Assembly: GCA_964369755.1 (NCBI GenBank)
Contig: CAYJFY010000015.1
Span: 1 to 47,502, forward strand
Direction of reading: 5' to 3'
Origin: CAUPWF01 sp964369755
GTDB taxonomy: Bacteria > Bacillota > Clostridia > Lachnospirales > Lachnospiraceae
DNA length: 47,502 nt
In this document: positions 25,022 to 34,324 of the stretch, in pieces
Layout of the letters: every line of letters starts with the position of its first letter
Position numbering within the stretch: position 1 is the first letter of the stretch
Program-made: the position numbers and the translations under genes
The notes under the pieces: generated by a model
Told to the model about the DNA's origin: nothing
Databases searched by the model: none
Seen by the model: the letters and a program-made list of their open reading frames with translations, nothing else

Positions 25022-26844
25022 TGAGAAGAACAGGAAATTTTTTCTATAGATTCAATAAAATTCAGACAGCAATTCTATTTTCCTTCTCAGTATTGATAAT
25101 AATTGCTCTAATTATTTTTACATTAATTTCACTGACTTATACAAGGCTGACAATATTTGAGAACTCTATTAGTTATACGACTCAGATTATTTCCCAGGTT
25201 AACGATGATATTGATTCATATATAGACTATATGGAGAATACTAGTATTTTGTTGTTAAATGATAATGACTTGCAGACCTATTTGTTTTCAGAAAATAGTT
25301 TGGGACTTTTATTTTCAAGTGATGACACAGGATATATGACAAATGAAGAACAAAGGATGGTCTCACAGATTAAGACAATTAAGGAAATTAGACCAGATAT
25401 TGTTAATGTCGTTGCAATTGCGGATAACGGGAAATCAATTGTGAATGACCAAATGGAAGAATTAAATCCTTATGTCAATATTGAAGAGTTGCAATGGTAT
25501 ATTGATACCATGGAGTCTCAGGAAGGAATTAATGTATCCTCATCTCATTTGCAGAATTTGCTTCGGAGTAATTATCAGTGGGTTATTACTCTAAGCAGAC
25601 AAATTATCAATGAAGAAACAAAAGAAAGTGAAGGTATTTTCTTTGTAGATCTGAATTATGAATCGATTAGTGATTTATGTAATAAGAGTAAGATTGGTGA
25701 GGATGGATATATATTTATTATTGACCGAGAAGGAAATATTATCTATCATCCACAACAACAGCTGTTATATGGGGGATTGAAAGAAGAATATATTGAGGAA
25801 ATATTAGAGTCAGAGAATTCCTACTTCGAGGTAGATGATTGGAATGGCAGTTATCTATATACGATGACTACGTCGGAGAAAACAGGATGGACAGTTGTAG
25901 GGGTTGCAGATACGGCGGAGTTGTTACAGAATAACGGCATTACACAGATTAGCTATATCATAGTAGCAATCGCTTTGATTCTTGGAGCTCTGATTATTTC
26001 AGGCTATATTGCGAAGAATATTACGAAACCATTGGAACAGATGAGAAAATCAATGTCCATGGTAGAACAAGGAAAATTCAGTGAAGCGAATATCGAAGTT
26101 GTTGGGACAAAAGAATTAGTGGAACTCAGTGAATCATTTAATGGGATGACTTATCGTATTGATGAGCTGATGAAGCAAAATGTATTGGAACAGAAAGAAA
26201 AGAGAAAAAGTGAGTTGAAGGCTTTGCAAGCACAGATTAATCCACATTTTCTATATAATACGCTGGATTCTATTATATGGATGTCAGCAGCAGGAAAAAA
26301 TGAAGAGGTAGCGGACATGACATCAGCATTATCCAAACTATTTCGTCAAAGCATCAGCAATGAAAGAGAAGAGTTAACGATAGAGGAAGAAATCGAGTAT
26401 GTCAAGAGTTATCTTATCATCCAGAAGATGAGATATAAGGACAAGATGGAGTATGATATAGACATTGAGAAAAAAATCTATCAGGTACCTATTATTAAAT
26501 TTGCACTTCAACCACTGGTGGAAAATGCTATTTATCATGGTTTAAAGTACAAAGAAGGAAAGGGAATGCTTCTGATTAAGGGATATCAAATTGGGGAAAA
26601 GGTATCGATTGAGATTATAGATAATGGAGATGGGATGACGGAACATCAGTTAATGTATATCTTTGATGAAAAGCAAACGGATTATAAGAAGAATGGGGTG
26701 GGTGTAGTCAATGTGCAGAAAAGATTACAGCTTCATTATGGATCAGAATATGGGATTGAATATAAGAGCGAGAAAGGAAAGGGAACAACGGCAACGATAA
26801 CAGTTCCTTATCACGGTAAACAAGATGAAGATTTTGAAAAATGA
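25021..26844 (+). CDS. Sensor histidine kinase, LytS/YesM type
   Basis: Membrane sensor kinase pairing with the upstream regulator. The 607-residue protein has a first transmembrane helix (about 17-40), an extracellular Cache-like sensor domain (about 45-300, with LSRQIINEETKESEGIFFVDLNY and GYIFIIDREGNIIYHP), a second helix (about 308-328), HAMP (to about 385), a His_kinase domain with phospho-accepting H409 in INPHFLYNTLDSI, and an ATPase domain with LVENAIYHGLK and DNGDGM. I chose the ATG at 25021, not the TTG one codon earlier, because it gives the common TGATG overlap. Confidence 0.93.
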   Translation: MRRTGNFFYRFNKIQTAILFSFSVLIIIALIIFTLISLTYTRLTIFENSISYTTQIISQVNDDIDSYIDYMENTSILLLNDNDLQTYLFSENSLGLLFSSDDTGYMTNEEQRMVSQIKTIKEIRPDIVNVVAIADNGKSIVNDQMEELNPYVNIEELQWYIDTMESQEGINVSSSHLQNLLRSNYQWVITLSRQIINEETKESEGIFFVDLNYESISDLCNKSKIGEDGYIFIIDREGNIIYHPQQQLLYGGLKEEYIEEILESENSYFEVDDWNGSYLYTMTTSEKTGWTVVGVADTAELLQNNGITQISYIIVAIALILGALIISGYIAKNITKPLEQMRKSMSMVEQGKFSEANIEVVGTKELVELSESFNGMTYRIDELMKQNVLEQKEKRKSELKALQAQINPHFLYNTLDSIIWMSAAGKNEEVADMTSALSKLFRQSISNEREELTIEEEIEYVKSYLIIQKMRYKDKMEYDIDIEKKIYQVPIIKFALQPLVENAIYHGLKYKEGKGMLLIKGYQIGEKVSIEIIDNGDGMTEHQLMYIFDEKQTDYKKNGVGVVNVQKRLQLHYGSEYGIEYKSEKGKGTTATITVPYHGKQDEDFEK

Positions 26845-27817
26845 TAAATTATGGATTGCTGTTTGTAGCGTTATCTGTATTGGACTTATCATAGGAGTGT
26901 CGCAGATCATCCAGTTAAACCAGACAAGGGTTCATCATGTCATATTAATTCCAAAGGGAAATGCAATCTCGGAGTTCTGGATGACATTGGTTGATGGAGC
27001 CGAAATGGCAGCAAATGAGTATGAGATTGAGTTAGATATCTATGCTCCTGATTTAGAAACAGATATTGAAGCACAGAAAGATATTATTCGTTCATCCATT
27101 CAGGAAAATCCGGATGCGATAGTAGTTGCTCCATCTAGCTTCTCAGAGACAACAGATGTACTGCAGGAAGTGGTTGATGCAGGAATCCATTTGATTTTAA
27201 TGGACTCTATTATCGATGAAGATATAGCAGAAGGGGTTGTAGCTACCGACAATTTTCTTGCAGGGGAGGAGTTGGGGCAATATGCAAGGAGTTTATTGAA
27301 TAAGAGTGATGATGATGATGTCCAAATCGGAATTATTGGACATGTAGAAGGTGCTTCCACAGCCATAGATCGAGAAAATGGGGTGAGGAGTGGACTAGGA
27401 GAATACGAAGGGGAGATAGAAGAGGTTGTGTTCTGTGATTCTTCTTATGACAAGGCGGAGCAGTTGATGAAGGAGATGGTTGAGCAGTATCCTGAATTAG
27501 ATTTAGTAATTGGACTCAATGAAAATGCTGCAGTTGGAGCAGCGAGAGCCATCAAGGAATTAGAGATCAGCCAAGAGGTGATGCTATTAGGTTTTGACAG
27601 TTCATTGGAAGAGGTGATGCTTATGGAGGAGGGAATTTTTGAAGCGATTATTATTCAGAAACCATTTAATATGGGATATTTGAGTGTACAGAGTGCTAAA
27701 AACATCATCATGGGAGATGGGATGGATAAAGAGATAGATTCAGGAAGTAAGCTTATAACACCAAATAATCTATACGAAGAAGAGAATCAAAGACTGTTAT
27801 TTCCGATAAATCCATAG
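26825..27817 (+). CDS. Membrane-anchored sugar-binding sensor protein
   Basis: A 330-residue periplasmic-binding-protein-like (RbsB/peripla_BP_4) protein. An N-terminal hydrophobic segment (about residues 9-28) lacks a lipobox, so it is probably an uncleaved anchor. The binding domain follows (IPKGNAISEFWMTLVDGAEMAA, DAIVVAPSS, GFDSSLEEVMLME). It overlaps the kinase gene by 20 bases and is followed by a terminator, so it is expressed with the regulators rather than the transporter. This matches the three-component layout of XylFII-LytS-YesN in Clostridium beijerinckii, where such a protein presents the sugar to the kinase. The ligand cannot be read from sequence. Confidence 0.85.
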   Translation: MKILKNDKLWIAVCSVICIGLIIGVSQIIQLNQTRVHHVILIPKGNAISEFWMTLVDGAEMAANEYEIELDIYAPDLETDIEAQKDIIRSSIQENPDAIVVAPSSFSETTDVLQEVVDAGIHLILMDSIIDEDIAEGVVATDNFLAGEELGQYARSLLNKSDDDDVQIGIIGHVEGASTAIDRENGVRSGLGEYEGEIEEVVFCDSSYDKAEQLMKEMVEQYPELDLVIGLNENAAVGAARAIKELEISQEVMLLGFDSSLEEVMLMEEGIFEAIIIQKPFNMGYLSVQSAKNIIMGDGMDKEIDSGSKLITPNNLYEEENQRLLFPINP

Positions 27818-27836
27818 AAAATTCAAAATATTACAG

Positions 27837-27878
27837 AAAAAGGTTAAGATTTTACAGTGTAAAATTTTAACCTTTTTT
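27837..27878 (+). terminator. Terminator after the sugar-sensing operon
   Basis: A long stem of about 19 bp (AAAAAGGTTAAGATTTTAC with its complement, one G.U pair) has loop AGT and ends in TTTTTT. It insulates the regulator genes from the transporter operon. Confidence 0.88.
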
Positions 27879-27893
27879 AATAAAATATTCAAT

Positions 27894-27921
27894 TTGAAAA
27901 AGACAGCATACTCGTTATAAT
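27894..27921 (+). promoter_or_regulatory. Promoter of the CUT2 transporter operon
   Basis: TTGAAA (27894-27899), a 16-base spacer and a perfect TATAAT (27916-27921) precede the first permease gene. The probable start site falls inside the inverted repeat at 27925-27954. Confidence 0.7.
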
Positions 27922-27924
27922 GGG

Positions 27925-27954
27925 TACTAAATTAAGATTTCAGTTAATTTAGTA
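27925..27954. promoter_or_regulatory. Operator-like inverted repeat
   Basis: TACTAAATTA (27925-27934) and TAATTTAGTA (27945-27954) are perfect inverted repeats separated by ten bases. They span the expected transcription start and end next to the ribosome binding site. The geometry fits a repressor operator or a 5'-end mRNA hairpin; the AraC-type activator would more usually bind upstream of -35. Confidence 0.6.
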
Positions 27955-27970
27955 AGAGGAGGAAGAAAAC

Positions 27971-28984
27971 GTGGACAAGATTAAAAACAACGCGTTGGTC
28001 AAAAAAGTCGGATTTAATAGAGTAATGTTGGTATTGGTATTACTTCTGATGTATGCACTATTTTCCGTAGTGGTACCGATGCTTAGCCCAAGTGGAGTTA
28101 GCTATGTAAGCTATAACCGTATACTGAGTGCATTGAACTATGCATACTTTCTAGGATTCTTGGCACTGGGAGTTACATTTGTTATCGCGACTGGGGGTAT
28201 TGATTTCTCGATTGGAACTGTAATGTTCTGTGCAGCACTCATCGGCGGACAAGTAATTACAAAAAATGGTTGGCCGATTGCAGTGGGAATATTAGTTAGT
28301 ATCCTAGTAGGGTTTATCTTTGGTTGTATCAACGGATTTATGGTGGCATATATAGGATTGCCATCCTTTATATCATCAATGGCGAGTATGATGTTATCAA
28401 AGGGAATTGGTTCTATGTTTACACAAACACAATCAGTGAGTTGGCCACAAGCTGCGGAAGGTGGATGGCATAAGGATCTGGTAAGGTTAAGACTTGGATC
28501 TGGTGCAGAGGCGATCAGTATTCCAACAGGGTTAATCATATTACTTGTTTTCGCGATTGTATGTGCGATTATCTTACATAAAACAAAAGCAGGTCGTTAC
28601 ATTTTAAGTATCGGTAGCAACAAAGAAGCAGTTCGTCTATCAGGTGTAAATGTTAGAAAATGGGAATGTCTTGCATATATCATCTGTGGAACACTAGCAG
28701 GGGTAGCGGCGATCGCATACGTTGGAGCTTATTCCACAGTTCAACCAGGACTTGGAGATACATTTAATAATGATGCAATTGCAAGTTGTGTAATGGGAGG
28801 AACTTCCATGTCGGGCGGAATTGCCTCGATGGCAGGAACATTTATCGGGGTTATGATTATTGCACTGTTGCAAGACGGAATTCTAGCAATGGGATTCCAG
28901 CAAGACTGGCAATATGTAATTACAGGGGCTATTGTAATCATTGCAGTTTACACAGACGTTCGAAGCAGAAGAAAGAAAAACTAA
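27971..28984 (+). CDS. CUT2 sugar ABC transporter permease (first)
   Basis: Integral membrane subunit of an RbsC-like (BPD_transp_2) sugar importer. The 337-residue protein has about eight to ten hydrophobic segments, the glycine-rich FVIATGGIDFSIGTVMF stretch, the cytoplasmic loop SIGSNKEAVRLSGVNVRKW that contacts the ATPase, and GGTSMSGGIASMAGTFIG. It starts at GTG after AGAGGAGGA. It differs in sequence from the second permease (30533), so the channel is probably a heterodimer. Confidence 0.92.
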   Translation: MDKIKNNALVKKVGFNRVMLVLVLLLMYALFSVVVPMLSPSGVSYVSYNRILSALNYAYFLGFLALGVTFVIATGGIDFSIGTVMFCAALIGGQVITKNGWPIAVGILVSILVGFIFGCINGFMVAYIGLPSFISSMASMMLSKGIGSMFTQTQSVSWPQAAEGGWHKDLVRLRLGSGAEAISIPTGLIILLVFAIVCAIILHKTKAGRYILSIGSNKEAVRLSGVNVRKWECLAYIICGTLAGVAAIAYVGAYSTVQPGLGDTFNNDAIASCVMGGTSMSGGIASMAGTFIGVMIIALLQDGILAMGFQQDWQYVITGAIVIIAVYTDVRSRRKKN

Positions 28985-29026
28985 TCGAAGACGTATTGGT
29001 ATTATTAAATGGAGGATGGTGAAGAC

Positions 29027-30520
29027 ATGGGAGAAGTGTTATTAAAAATGACTGGAATCGACAAATCCTTTCCTGGTGTACACGCACTGGATCATGTAGA
29101 CTTTGAAGTGAAAAAAGGCGAAGTTCACGCACTTATGGGAGAGAATGGAGCTGGGAAATCTACGCTGATGAAGGTTTTGACAGGGATTTATTCCAAAGAT
29201 TCCGGGTCGATTGAATATGAAGGAAAAGAAGTGGAATTTACAAATCCAAGAGATGCACAAGATGCTGGAGTTGTTATTGTACATCAAGAGTTGAATATGA
29301 TGAACCACCTAACAGTGGCACAGAATATATTTATCGGACGAGAGAAGATGAGCGGAAGGTTCATCAATGACTCCGCAATGAATAAGAGAGCATCTGAGTT
29401 ATTTGAATTGTTAGGAATTGATATCAATCCGAAGGAGAAGATGGGAAATCTTACGGTTGGTAAGCAACAGATGTGTGAGATTGCAAAGGCGATTTCTCAC
29501 GATGCAAAATTGATTGTGTTTGATGAGCCGTCGGCAGCATTAACAGAGACAGAAATCGAAGAGTTATTCAAGATTATTCGTGATCTAAGAGATAAGCAAA
29601 TTGGAATTGTCTATATATCACACAGAATGGATGAAATAAAAGTAATTACAGATCGAGTAACTGTAATGCGTGATGGGGGGTATGTAGGAACACTTATTAC
29701 GGCAGAAAGTACAAAAGACGATATCATCAATATGATGGTTGGTCGTGTAATCTATGAAGATCCAAAACAAGAAAGCTCTGTACCAGCAGATGCCCCAGTT
29801 GTGCTTAAAGTTGAGAATCTTTCAGCAGGGAGAATGGTTAAGGATGTGAGTTTTGAACTTCGAAAGGGCGAAATCCTCGGATTCTCTGGATTGATGGGTG
29901 CAGGTCGTACTGAAACTGCAAGAGCAATATTTGGAGCAGATAAGAAAGATGGTGGAGACATCTATATCAATGGGAAAAAGGTTGATATCCGCAATCCGCA
30001 AGATGCAGTTAATTCGGGAATCGGATATCTATCAGAAGATAGAAAGCGATATGGAATTGTTGTGGCTAAGACGGTTGCAGAGAATTCAACGATGGCGAGT
30101 TTAGATTCTTATTCGAAGGGTCAGTTTATTAATAAGAAGAAAGAAGCAGAAGTAGCCAAAGAGTATGTAGAAAGTCTAAAAACAAAGACACCATCGGTAG
30201 AGCAACTAGTTGTAAACCTATCTGGTGGTAACCAACAAAAAGTAGTTATTGCAAAGTGGTTGATACGCAACTGCGATATATTGATATTTGATGAACCGAC
30301 ACGCGGAATTGACGTAGGTGCAAAGAGTGAGATTTATCACTTGATGAATGAGTTGGCGAAGCAAGGAAAATCAATCATCATGATTTCCTCTGAAATGACA
30401 GAAGTTCTAAGAATGAGCGATCGTATTATTGTAATGTGTGAAGGCCGAAAAACTGGTGAAATTGACATATCAGAGGCTACACAGGAGAATATTATGCAAG
30501 CTGCAACGAAGAGAGAGTAG
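29027..30520 (+). CDS. CUT2 sugar ABC transporter ATPase (RbsA type)
   Basis: Duplicated ATPase of a ribose/galactose-type importer. The protein is 497 residues with the chosen ATG at 29027. The upstream ATG (29009) would place GGAGG inside the coding region and leave the gene without a ribosome binding site. Domain 1 has Walker A GENGAGKST and Walker B LIVFDEPSAALTETE. Domain 2 has the degenerate P-loop GLMGAGRTE, signature LSGGNQQKVVIAKWL and Walker B ILIFDEPTRGIDVG, which is the family rule. It sits between the two permease genes. Confidence 0.93.
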   Translation: MGEVLLKMTGIDKSFPGVHALDHVDFEVKKGEVHALMGENGAGKSTLMKVLTGIYSKDSGSIEYEGKEVEFTNPRDAQDAGVVIVHQELNMMNHLTVAQNIFIGREKMSGRFINDSAMNKRASELFELLGIDINPKEKMGNLTVGKQQMCEIAKAISHDAKLIVFDEPSAALTETEIEELFKIIRDLRDKQIGIVYISHRMDEIKVITDRVTVMRDGGYVGTLITAESTKDDIINMMVGRVIYEDPKQESSVPADAPVVLKVENLSAGRMVKDVSFELRKGEILGFSGLMGAGRTETARAIFGADKKDGGDIYINGKKVDIRNPQDAVNSGIGYLSEDRKRYGIVVAKTVAENSTMASLDSYSKGQFINKKKEAEVAKEYVESLKTKTPSVEQLVVNLSGGNQQKVVIAKWLIRNCDILIFDEPTRGIDVGAKSEIYHLMNELAKQGKSIIMISSEMTEVLRMSDRIIVMCEGRKTGEIDISEATQENIMQAATKRE

Positions 30521-30532
30521 GGGGGAGAAACG

Positions 30533-31534
30533 ATGGAGAGCAATGTAGTAAAAAGTAATGTGCTGAAGAACAACCCGATTGTTAAATCAATTGGAGCACA
30601 GCGGATGGTAGTTTTTATGGCAGCTGTCTTGTTATTTGTTGTTTTTGCACTTGTAAGTGAACCATTTCGTCAATACACAACAATGGTGTCAATCATTGAA
30701 AACTCATATTATGTAGGATTTATGGCGATTGGTGTTACATTTTGTCTGATTACAGGAGGGGTTGACCTATCTGTAGGAACTGGAATGATTGCATATGCAT
30801 TGATGGGAGCATATATGCATTCAGTATTAGGATTTCCAGTATGGATTAGTTTATTGGCTTGTATTGTGTTCGGTGTTATCATCGGAACATTCAATGGATT
30901 TTTAGTGGCTGTGTTAGACCTACCTCCTTTCATTGCAACCTTGTGCAGTATGATGATTACAAGGGGTGTTGGTTCGATCTTCACAACAGGGCAAGCTGCA
31001 AGTTGGCCGGCAATCTCACAACCAGGTGGAGAATACAAAGGATTATTTAGACTGACAGTAAATGACACATTAATTCCAATTGGAGTGATATACTTGATTA
31101 TCGCGGTGATAATCATGTCTTTAATCTTAAATCGAACAAAAACAGGTCGTTATATCATTGGGATTGGAAGCAACAAAGAAGCCCTTAGACTATCTGGAGT
31201 TAATGTAGTAAAGTGGCAATGGATTGCCTATATCATCTCAGGATTCTTCGCAGGTGTAGCAGCGATATCCTATGCAGGGATTATGTCATCATCCGTACCG
31301 CCAGGAGGTGGAGCTGGAATGGAGCTGAATGCCATCGGTGGAGCGATTATCGGTGGAACATCCATGAAAGGTGGAGAGGGTTCGGTATTTGGAACCATGC
31401 TCGGAGTTATCGTAATGATTTTATTACAAGTAGGACTACCATTTGTAGGATTCCAAGCGAACCTACAGCAAGTAATCACTGGAATAGTTCTAATAATTGC
31501 AGTAACGTTTGACACATTAAAAGGTAAAAAATAG
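30533..31534 (+). CDS. CUT2 sugar ABC transporter permease (second)
   Basis: The second RbsC-like permease, 333 residues, has the same motif order as the first (FCLITGGVDLSVGTGM, GIGSNKEALRLSGVNVVKW, GGTSMKGGEGSVFGTMLG) but a clearly diverged sequence. Transporters with two permeases and one fused ATPase include the E. coli galactofuranose system YtfQRT-YjfF and the Bifidobacterium fructose system FruEKFG. It lies 12 bases after the ATPase gene; the ribosome binding site is AGGGGGGAG. Confidence 0.92.
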   Translation: MESNVVKSNVLKNNPIVKSIGAQRMVVFMAAVLLFVVFALVSEPFRQYTTMVSIIENSYYVGFMAIGVTFCLITGGVDLSVGTGMIAYALMGAYMHSVLGFPVWISLLACIVFGVIIGTFNGFLVAVLDLPPFIATLCSMMITRGVGSIFTTGQAASWPAISQPGGEYKGLFRLTVNDTLIPIGVIYLIIAVIIMSLILNRTKTGRYIIGIGSNKEALRLSGVNVVKWQWIAYIISGFFAGVAAISYAGIMSSSVPPGGGAGMELNAIGGAIIGGTSMKGGEGSVFGTMLGVIVMILLQVGLPFVGFQANLQQVITGIVLIIAVTFDTLKGKK

Positions 31535-31541
31535 GTATGTA

Positions 31542-31553
31542 CCGCAGAAGCGG
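31542..31553 (+). promoter_or_regulatory. Small intercistronic hairpin before the binding-protein gene
   Basis: CCGC-AGAA-GCGG forms a tight tetraloop stem in the 56-base gap between the second permease and the binding-protein gene. There is no T-run, so it is more likely an mRNA-stability or processing element that would favour higher expression of the lipoprotein. Confidence 0.4.
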
Positions 31554-31590
31554 ATCATATAAAAAAACAAAAAAATGGAGGTAATGAAGA

Positions 31591-32730
31591 ATGAAGAAGA
31601 AGTTAGTAAGTGTATTAATGGCAGCAGCTATGGTTGCAACATTGGCAGTTGGTTGTGCAGCACCAGCGGAGGAAGCGGCTCCGGCAGAAGAGGCAACATC
31701 GGAAGAAGCTCCAGCTGAAGAGGAAGCAGCGGCAGATGGTGAATTCAAGTATTATTTCGAAATCGTTTCAAAAGGATTTCAACATCAATATTGGCAAGCA
31801 GTTCTCAAAGGAGCTGAAGAGAAGGCTGCTGAGTTGAACGTAAAAATTAATTTTGTTGGACCAAATACAGAGTCAGATATTGCTCCTCAAGTACAAATGC
31901 TTGAAAGTGCAATCAACTTGGCACCAGATGCAATCGGTTTTGCAGCGCTTGATACAACAGCAAGCTTAGACGCTCTTCAAGCAGCTATGGATGCAGGAAT
32001 TCCAATGGTAGGATTTGACTCAGGTGTTCCTGGGGCACCAGAAGGAGCTATCTATGCAAATACTGCTACAGACAACTATGCAGCAGGTGAGTTGGCAGCA
32101 ACAGAGACATATGAACTATTAAAAGATAGATTGGCAGCAGCAACAGAACCAGTTAGAATTGGTGTAATGGCGCAAGATGCTACAGCAGAATCAATCATCA
32201 ATCGTGGACTTGGATTCATTGATAAATTAGGTGAAATGGTTATCGCTGATGGAATGACTGTAAATGTAGAGGGTAATGAAAAATATGTTACAGATAGTGC
32301 TGTTGAGAAGACAGATGGTGCTGATGTAGTATTCGAAGTATTAGTTCCAGCATCATCTGATATGTCATTGGCAGTTACAGATGTTGAGACAATCCTAGCA
32401 AAAGATGACGTAATCTGTGTATATGGTTCAAACCAACACACAGGTGAGGCTATGGTTCAAGCACAAGAGAAACTTGGCAAATTCGGTTCTGGCGATGACC
32501 AAATTCTTGCAGTAACATTTGACTCAGGAGCAAACATCAAAAACGCAATAGCAAATGGTGACTTTGCAGGTGCTGTAACACAAGCTCCAGTAGCAATGGG
32601 TGCAGCTTTAGTTCAAACATTATATGATGTTTGCGAAGGCATGGAAGTTTCTGATATCGATACAGGTGCTCAATGGTATACAGCTGAGACTATGGAAGAT
32701 CCAGAAATTGCACAAAACTTATATGACTAA
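31591..32730 (+). CDS. CUT2 sugar-binding lipoprotein (RbsB-like)
   Basis: Extracellular solute-binding subunit of the transporter. The 379-residue precursor has a lipoprotein signal peptide with lipobox LAVGC (Cys22), an Ala/Glu-rich linker (about 23-48), and a two-lobed peripla_BP_4 domain with FVGPNTESDIAPQVQMLESAI and VTFDSGANIKNAIANGDFAG. It is last in the operon, preceded by AATGGAGGTAATG, and followed by a palindromic terminator. Ribose, xylose, galactose or another monosaccharide are all possible ligands; sequence reading alone does not decide. Confidence 0.93.
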   Translation: MKKKLVSVLMAAAMVATLAVGCAAPAEEAAPAEEATSEEAPAEEEAAADGEFKYYFEIVSKGFQHQYWQAVLKGAEEKAAELNVKINFVGPNTESDIAPQVQMLESAINLAPDAIGFAALDTTASLDALQAAMDAGIPMVGFDSGVPGAPEGAIYANTATDNYAAGELAATETYELLKDRLAAATEPVRIGVMAQDATAESIINRGLGFIDKLGEMVIADGMTVNVEGNEKYVTDSAVEKTDGADVVFEVLVPASSDMSLAVTDVETILAKDDVICVYGSNQHTGEAMVQAQEKLGKFGSGDDQILAVTFDSGANIKNAIANGDFAGAVTQAPVAMGAALVQTLYDVCEGMEVSDIDTGAQWYTAETMEDPEIAQNLYD

Positions 32731-32736
32731 TTAATC

Positions 32737-32777
32737 ATTGGGGACGGGGGTTTTTGAAAAAAACCCCCGTCCCCAAT
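32737..32777. terminator. GGGGAC-family hairpin between convergent genes
   Basis: Perfect 19-bp arms (ATTGGGGACGGGGGTTTTT and its complement) surround a GAA loop. It lies six bases after the transporter operon stop and two bases before the acyl-ligase stop, and carries T-runs in both directions. It is nearly identical to the element at 40750-40794. Confidence 0.88.
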
Positions 32778-32779
32778 AA

Positions 32780-34288
32780 TCATTTTCTCTTAATTTTTTT
32801 TGAAGGCGTTTTTTCAAATTCCGTGTCGCGAACTGAAAAACTGACCACTCGTTTATACATAGGAACTTTGGAATTATATGCATCAATAGCTTTTTGCAAA
32901 GTTTCATCCACGTTTTTTATCTTTTTCTTTTGAGCATACTCGAAGTCTGGAAAGATTTCTGCATGTATCTGCGTTTCTTTTTCCTTCACAATGATTTCTT
33001 TGATAAAAGGTGATGGTGCTATTACATTCTCGATTTCTTCTGGAGAAACATTTTCACCATTTGCTAATATGATAAGGTTTTTCTTTCGCCCTGTAATATA
33101 GACAAAATCATCCTCATCAATGTAGCCTAAGTCGCCAGTCTTTAACCAACCATCTTCTAGAGCTTCGGCAGTCTCATTTGGCATCTTATAATATCCCAGC
33201 ATTACGCTCGATCCCTTTACCCAGATTTCTTCGTCTACTATCTTAGCAGTACAGTTTGGAATGAGTTTTCCAACGGATGAATCCTTACTCTCCCAGAAGA
33301 GATTTGTGCTGATAACAGGAGAGCACTCTGTCATACCATAACCTTGCAAAATGGTTAGTCCATAAGCTTTGAAGGCTTTGATCAAGTCTGGATTGAGATA
33401 AGCCCCTCCGCTGATGACAGTCTTTAAATTACCACCAAAGGCACTTTTTGCTACTAATTTCTTTGGTAGGATTCCCCCGTTTGCTACAAGTTTCGCATGG
33501 ATGGATTCTATAATAAGCGGTACGAGAAGTACAATTTCTGGTTTGAATAACTTTAGATTTCTAGATACATGCATGATGGAATCGTTGATGCAGATCTTCA
33601 TACCGATGTGCAATCCCTTCAGAATATCCATGGTAAAACAATATACGTGATGAATTGGTAGTATTGTCATAGAAACAGTTCCTGCAGGTATCTTCATATC
33701 GAAACAAACTGCATTATCGGTTAAACTTTGGTGAGAGAGCATTACCCCCTTACTTTTTCCCGTTGTCCCAGAAGTATAAAGAATACAACACATTTTCTCC
33801 CGATTGATATCATCAGAATACGAGCCTCTGTTTTCTTTGAGAAGCTTTGGCAAGGATAGGAATCCGTCCTCATCTTCTTTTGCGAACATGGAGATGATGT
33901 GTTTGATATTTGGACATTTTTCTTTTACCATCTTCGCAACATCCGTACGGAGTGTATCGAATACTAGGATGGAAACATCAGCACGATCGAAGAGTTCACA
34001 CAGATCCTCAGCGGGAAGCTGAACATCTACAGGCACGATAACACTGTTGGAATTGACGGTTCCAAAATAAGTAATGATCCACTCGTAGCTAGTAGCTCCG
34101 ATGACGGCTACATGTTCGCCTAGCATATCAAGGGATTTTAAAACATTACTAAAACTTTCGCTGTCTTCCTTTAATTGTCGGTAGCTTTTTTCTACAAGTT
34201 CTTTTCTTTCTTTATAGCAAAAAGCAGTGCTTTCACCAAAGCTTTTTGCAGAATTGTCGATGATTTCTTTCATATTTTGTGGTTGCAA
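32780..34288 (-). CDS. AMP-forming acyl ligase (adenylation enzyme)
   Basis: ANL-superfamily enzyme expected to activate a carboxylic acid as acyl-AMP and load it on a thiol. The 502-residue protein has the P-loop motif ILYTSGTTGKSKGV (about 167-180), YGMTECSPV, TGDLGYIDEDDFVYITGRKKNLIILANGEN split by the hinge, and the catalytic lysine in PSKKIKRK at the end. It seems to start at TTG (34288) after GGGGGAC; an in-frame ATG follows five codons later. The acyl carrier protein gene lies 36 bases upstream, so that protein is the likely acceptor. The acid substrate is unknown. Confidence 0.88.
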   Translation of the reverse strand: MQPQNMKEIIDNSAKSFGESTAFCYKERKELVEKSYRQLKEDSESFSNVLKSLDMLGEHVAVIGATSYEWIITYFGTVNSNSVIVPVDVQLPAEDLCELFDRADVSILVFDTLRTDVAKMVKEKCPNIKHIISMFAKEDEDGFLSLPKLLKENRGSYSDDINREKMCCILYTSGTTGKSKGVMLSHQSLTDNAVCFDMKIPAGTVSMTILPIHHVYCFTMDILKGLHIGMKICINDSIMHVSRNLKLFKPEIVLLVPLIIESIHAKLVANGGILPKKLVAKSAFGGNLKTVISGGAYLNPDLIKAFKAYGLTILQGYGMTECSPVISTNLFWESKDSSVGKLIPNCTAKIVDEEIWVKGSSVMLGYYKMPNETAEALEDGWLKTGDLGYIDEDDFVYITGRKKNLIILANGENVSPEEIENVIAPSPFIKEIIVKEKETQIHAEIFPDFEYAQKKKIKNVDETLQKAIDAYNSKVPMYKRVVSFSVRDTEFEKTPSKKIKRK

Positions 34289-34324
34289 AAGAAATGTCCC
34301 CCTTTTTGGTTTTGATGAATGTGT

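Noticed and set aside
28138..28539. 133-codon minus-strand open frame
   Set aside because: Antisense to the first sugar permease gene; a shadow of its hydrophobic codons.
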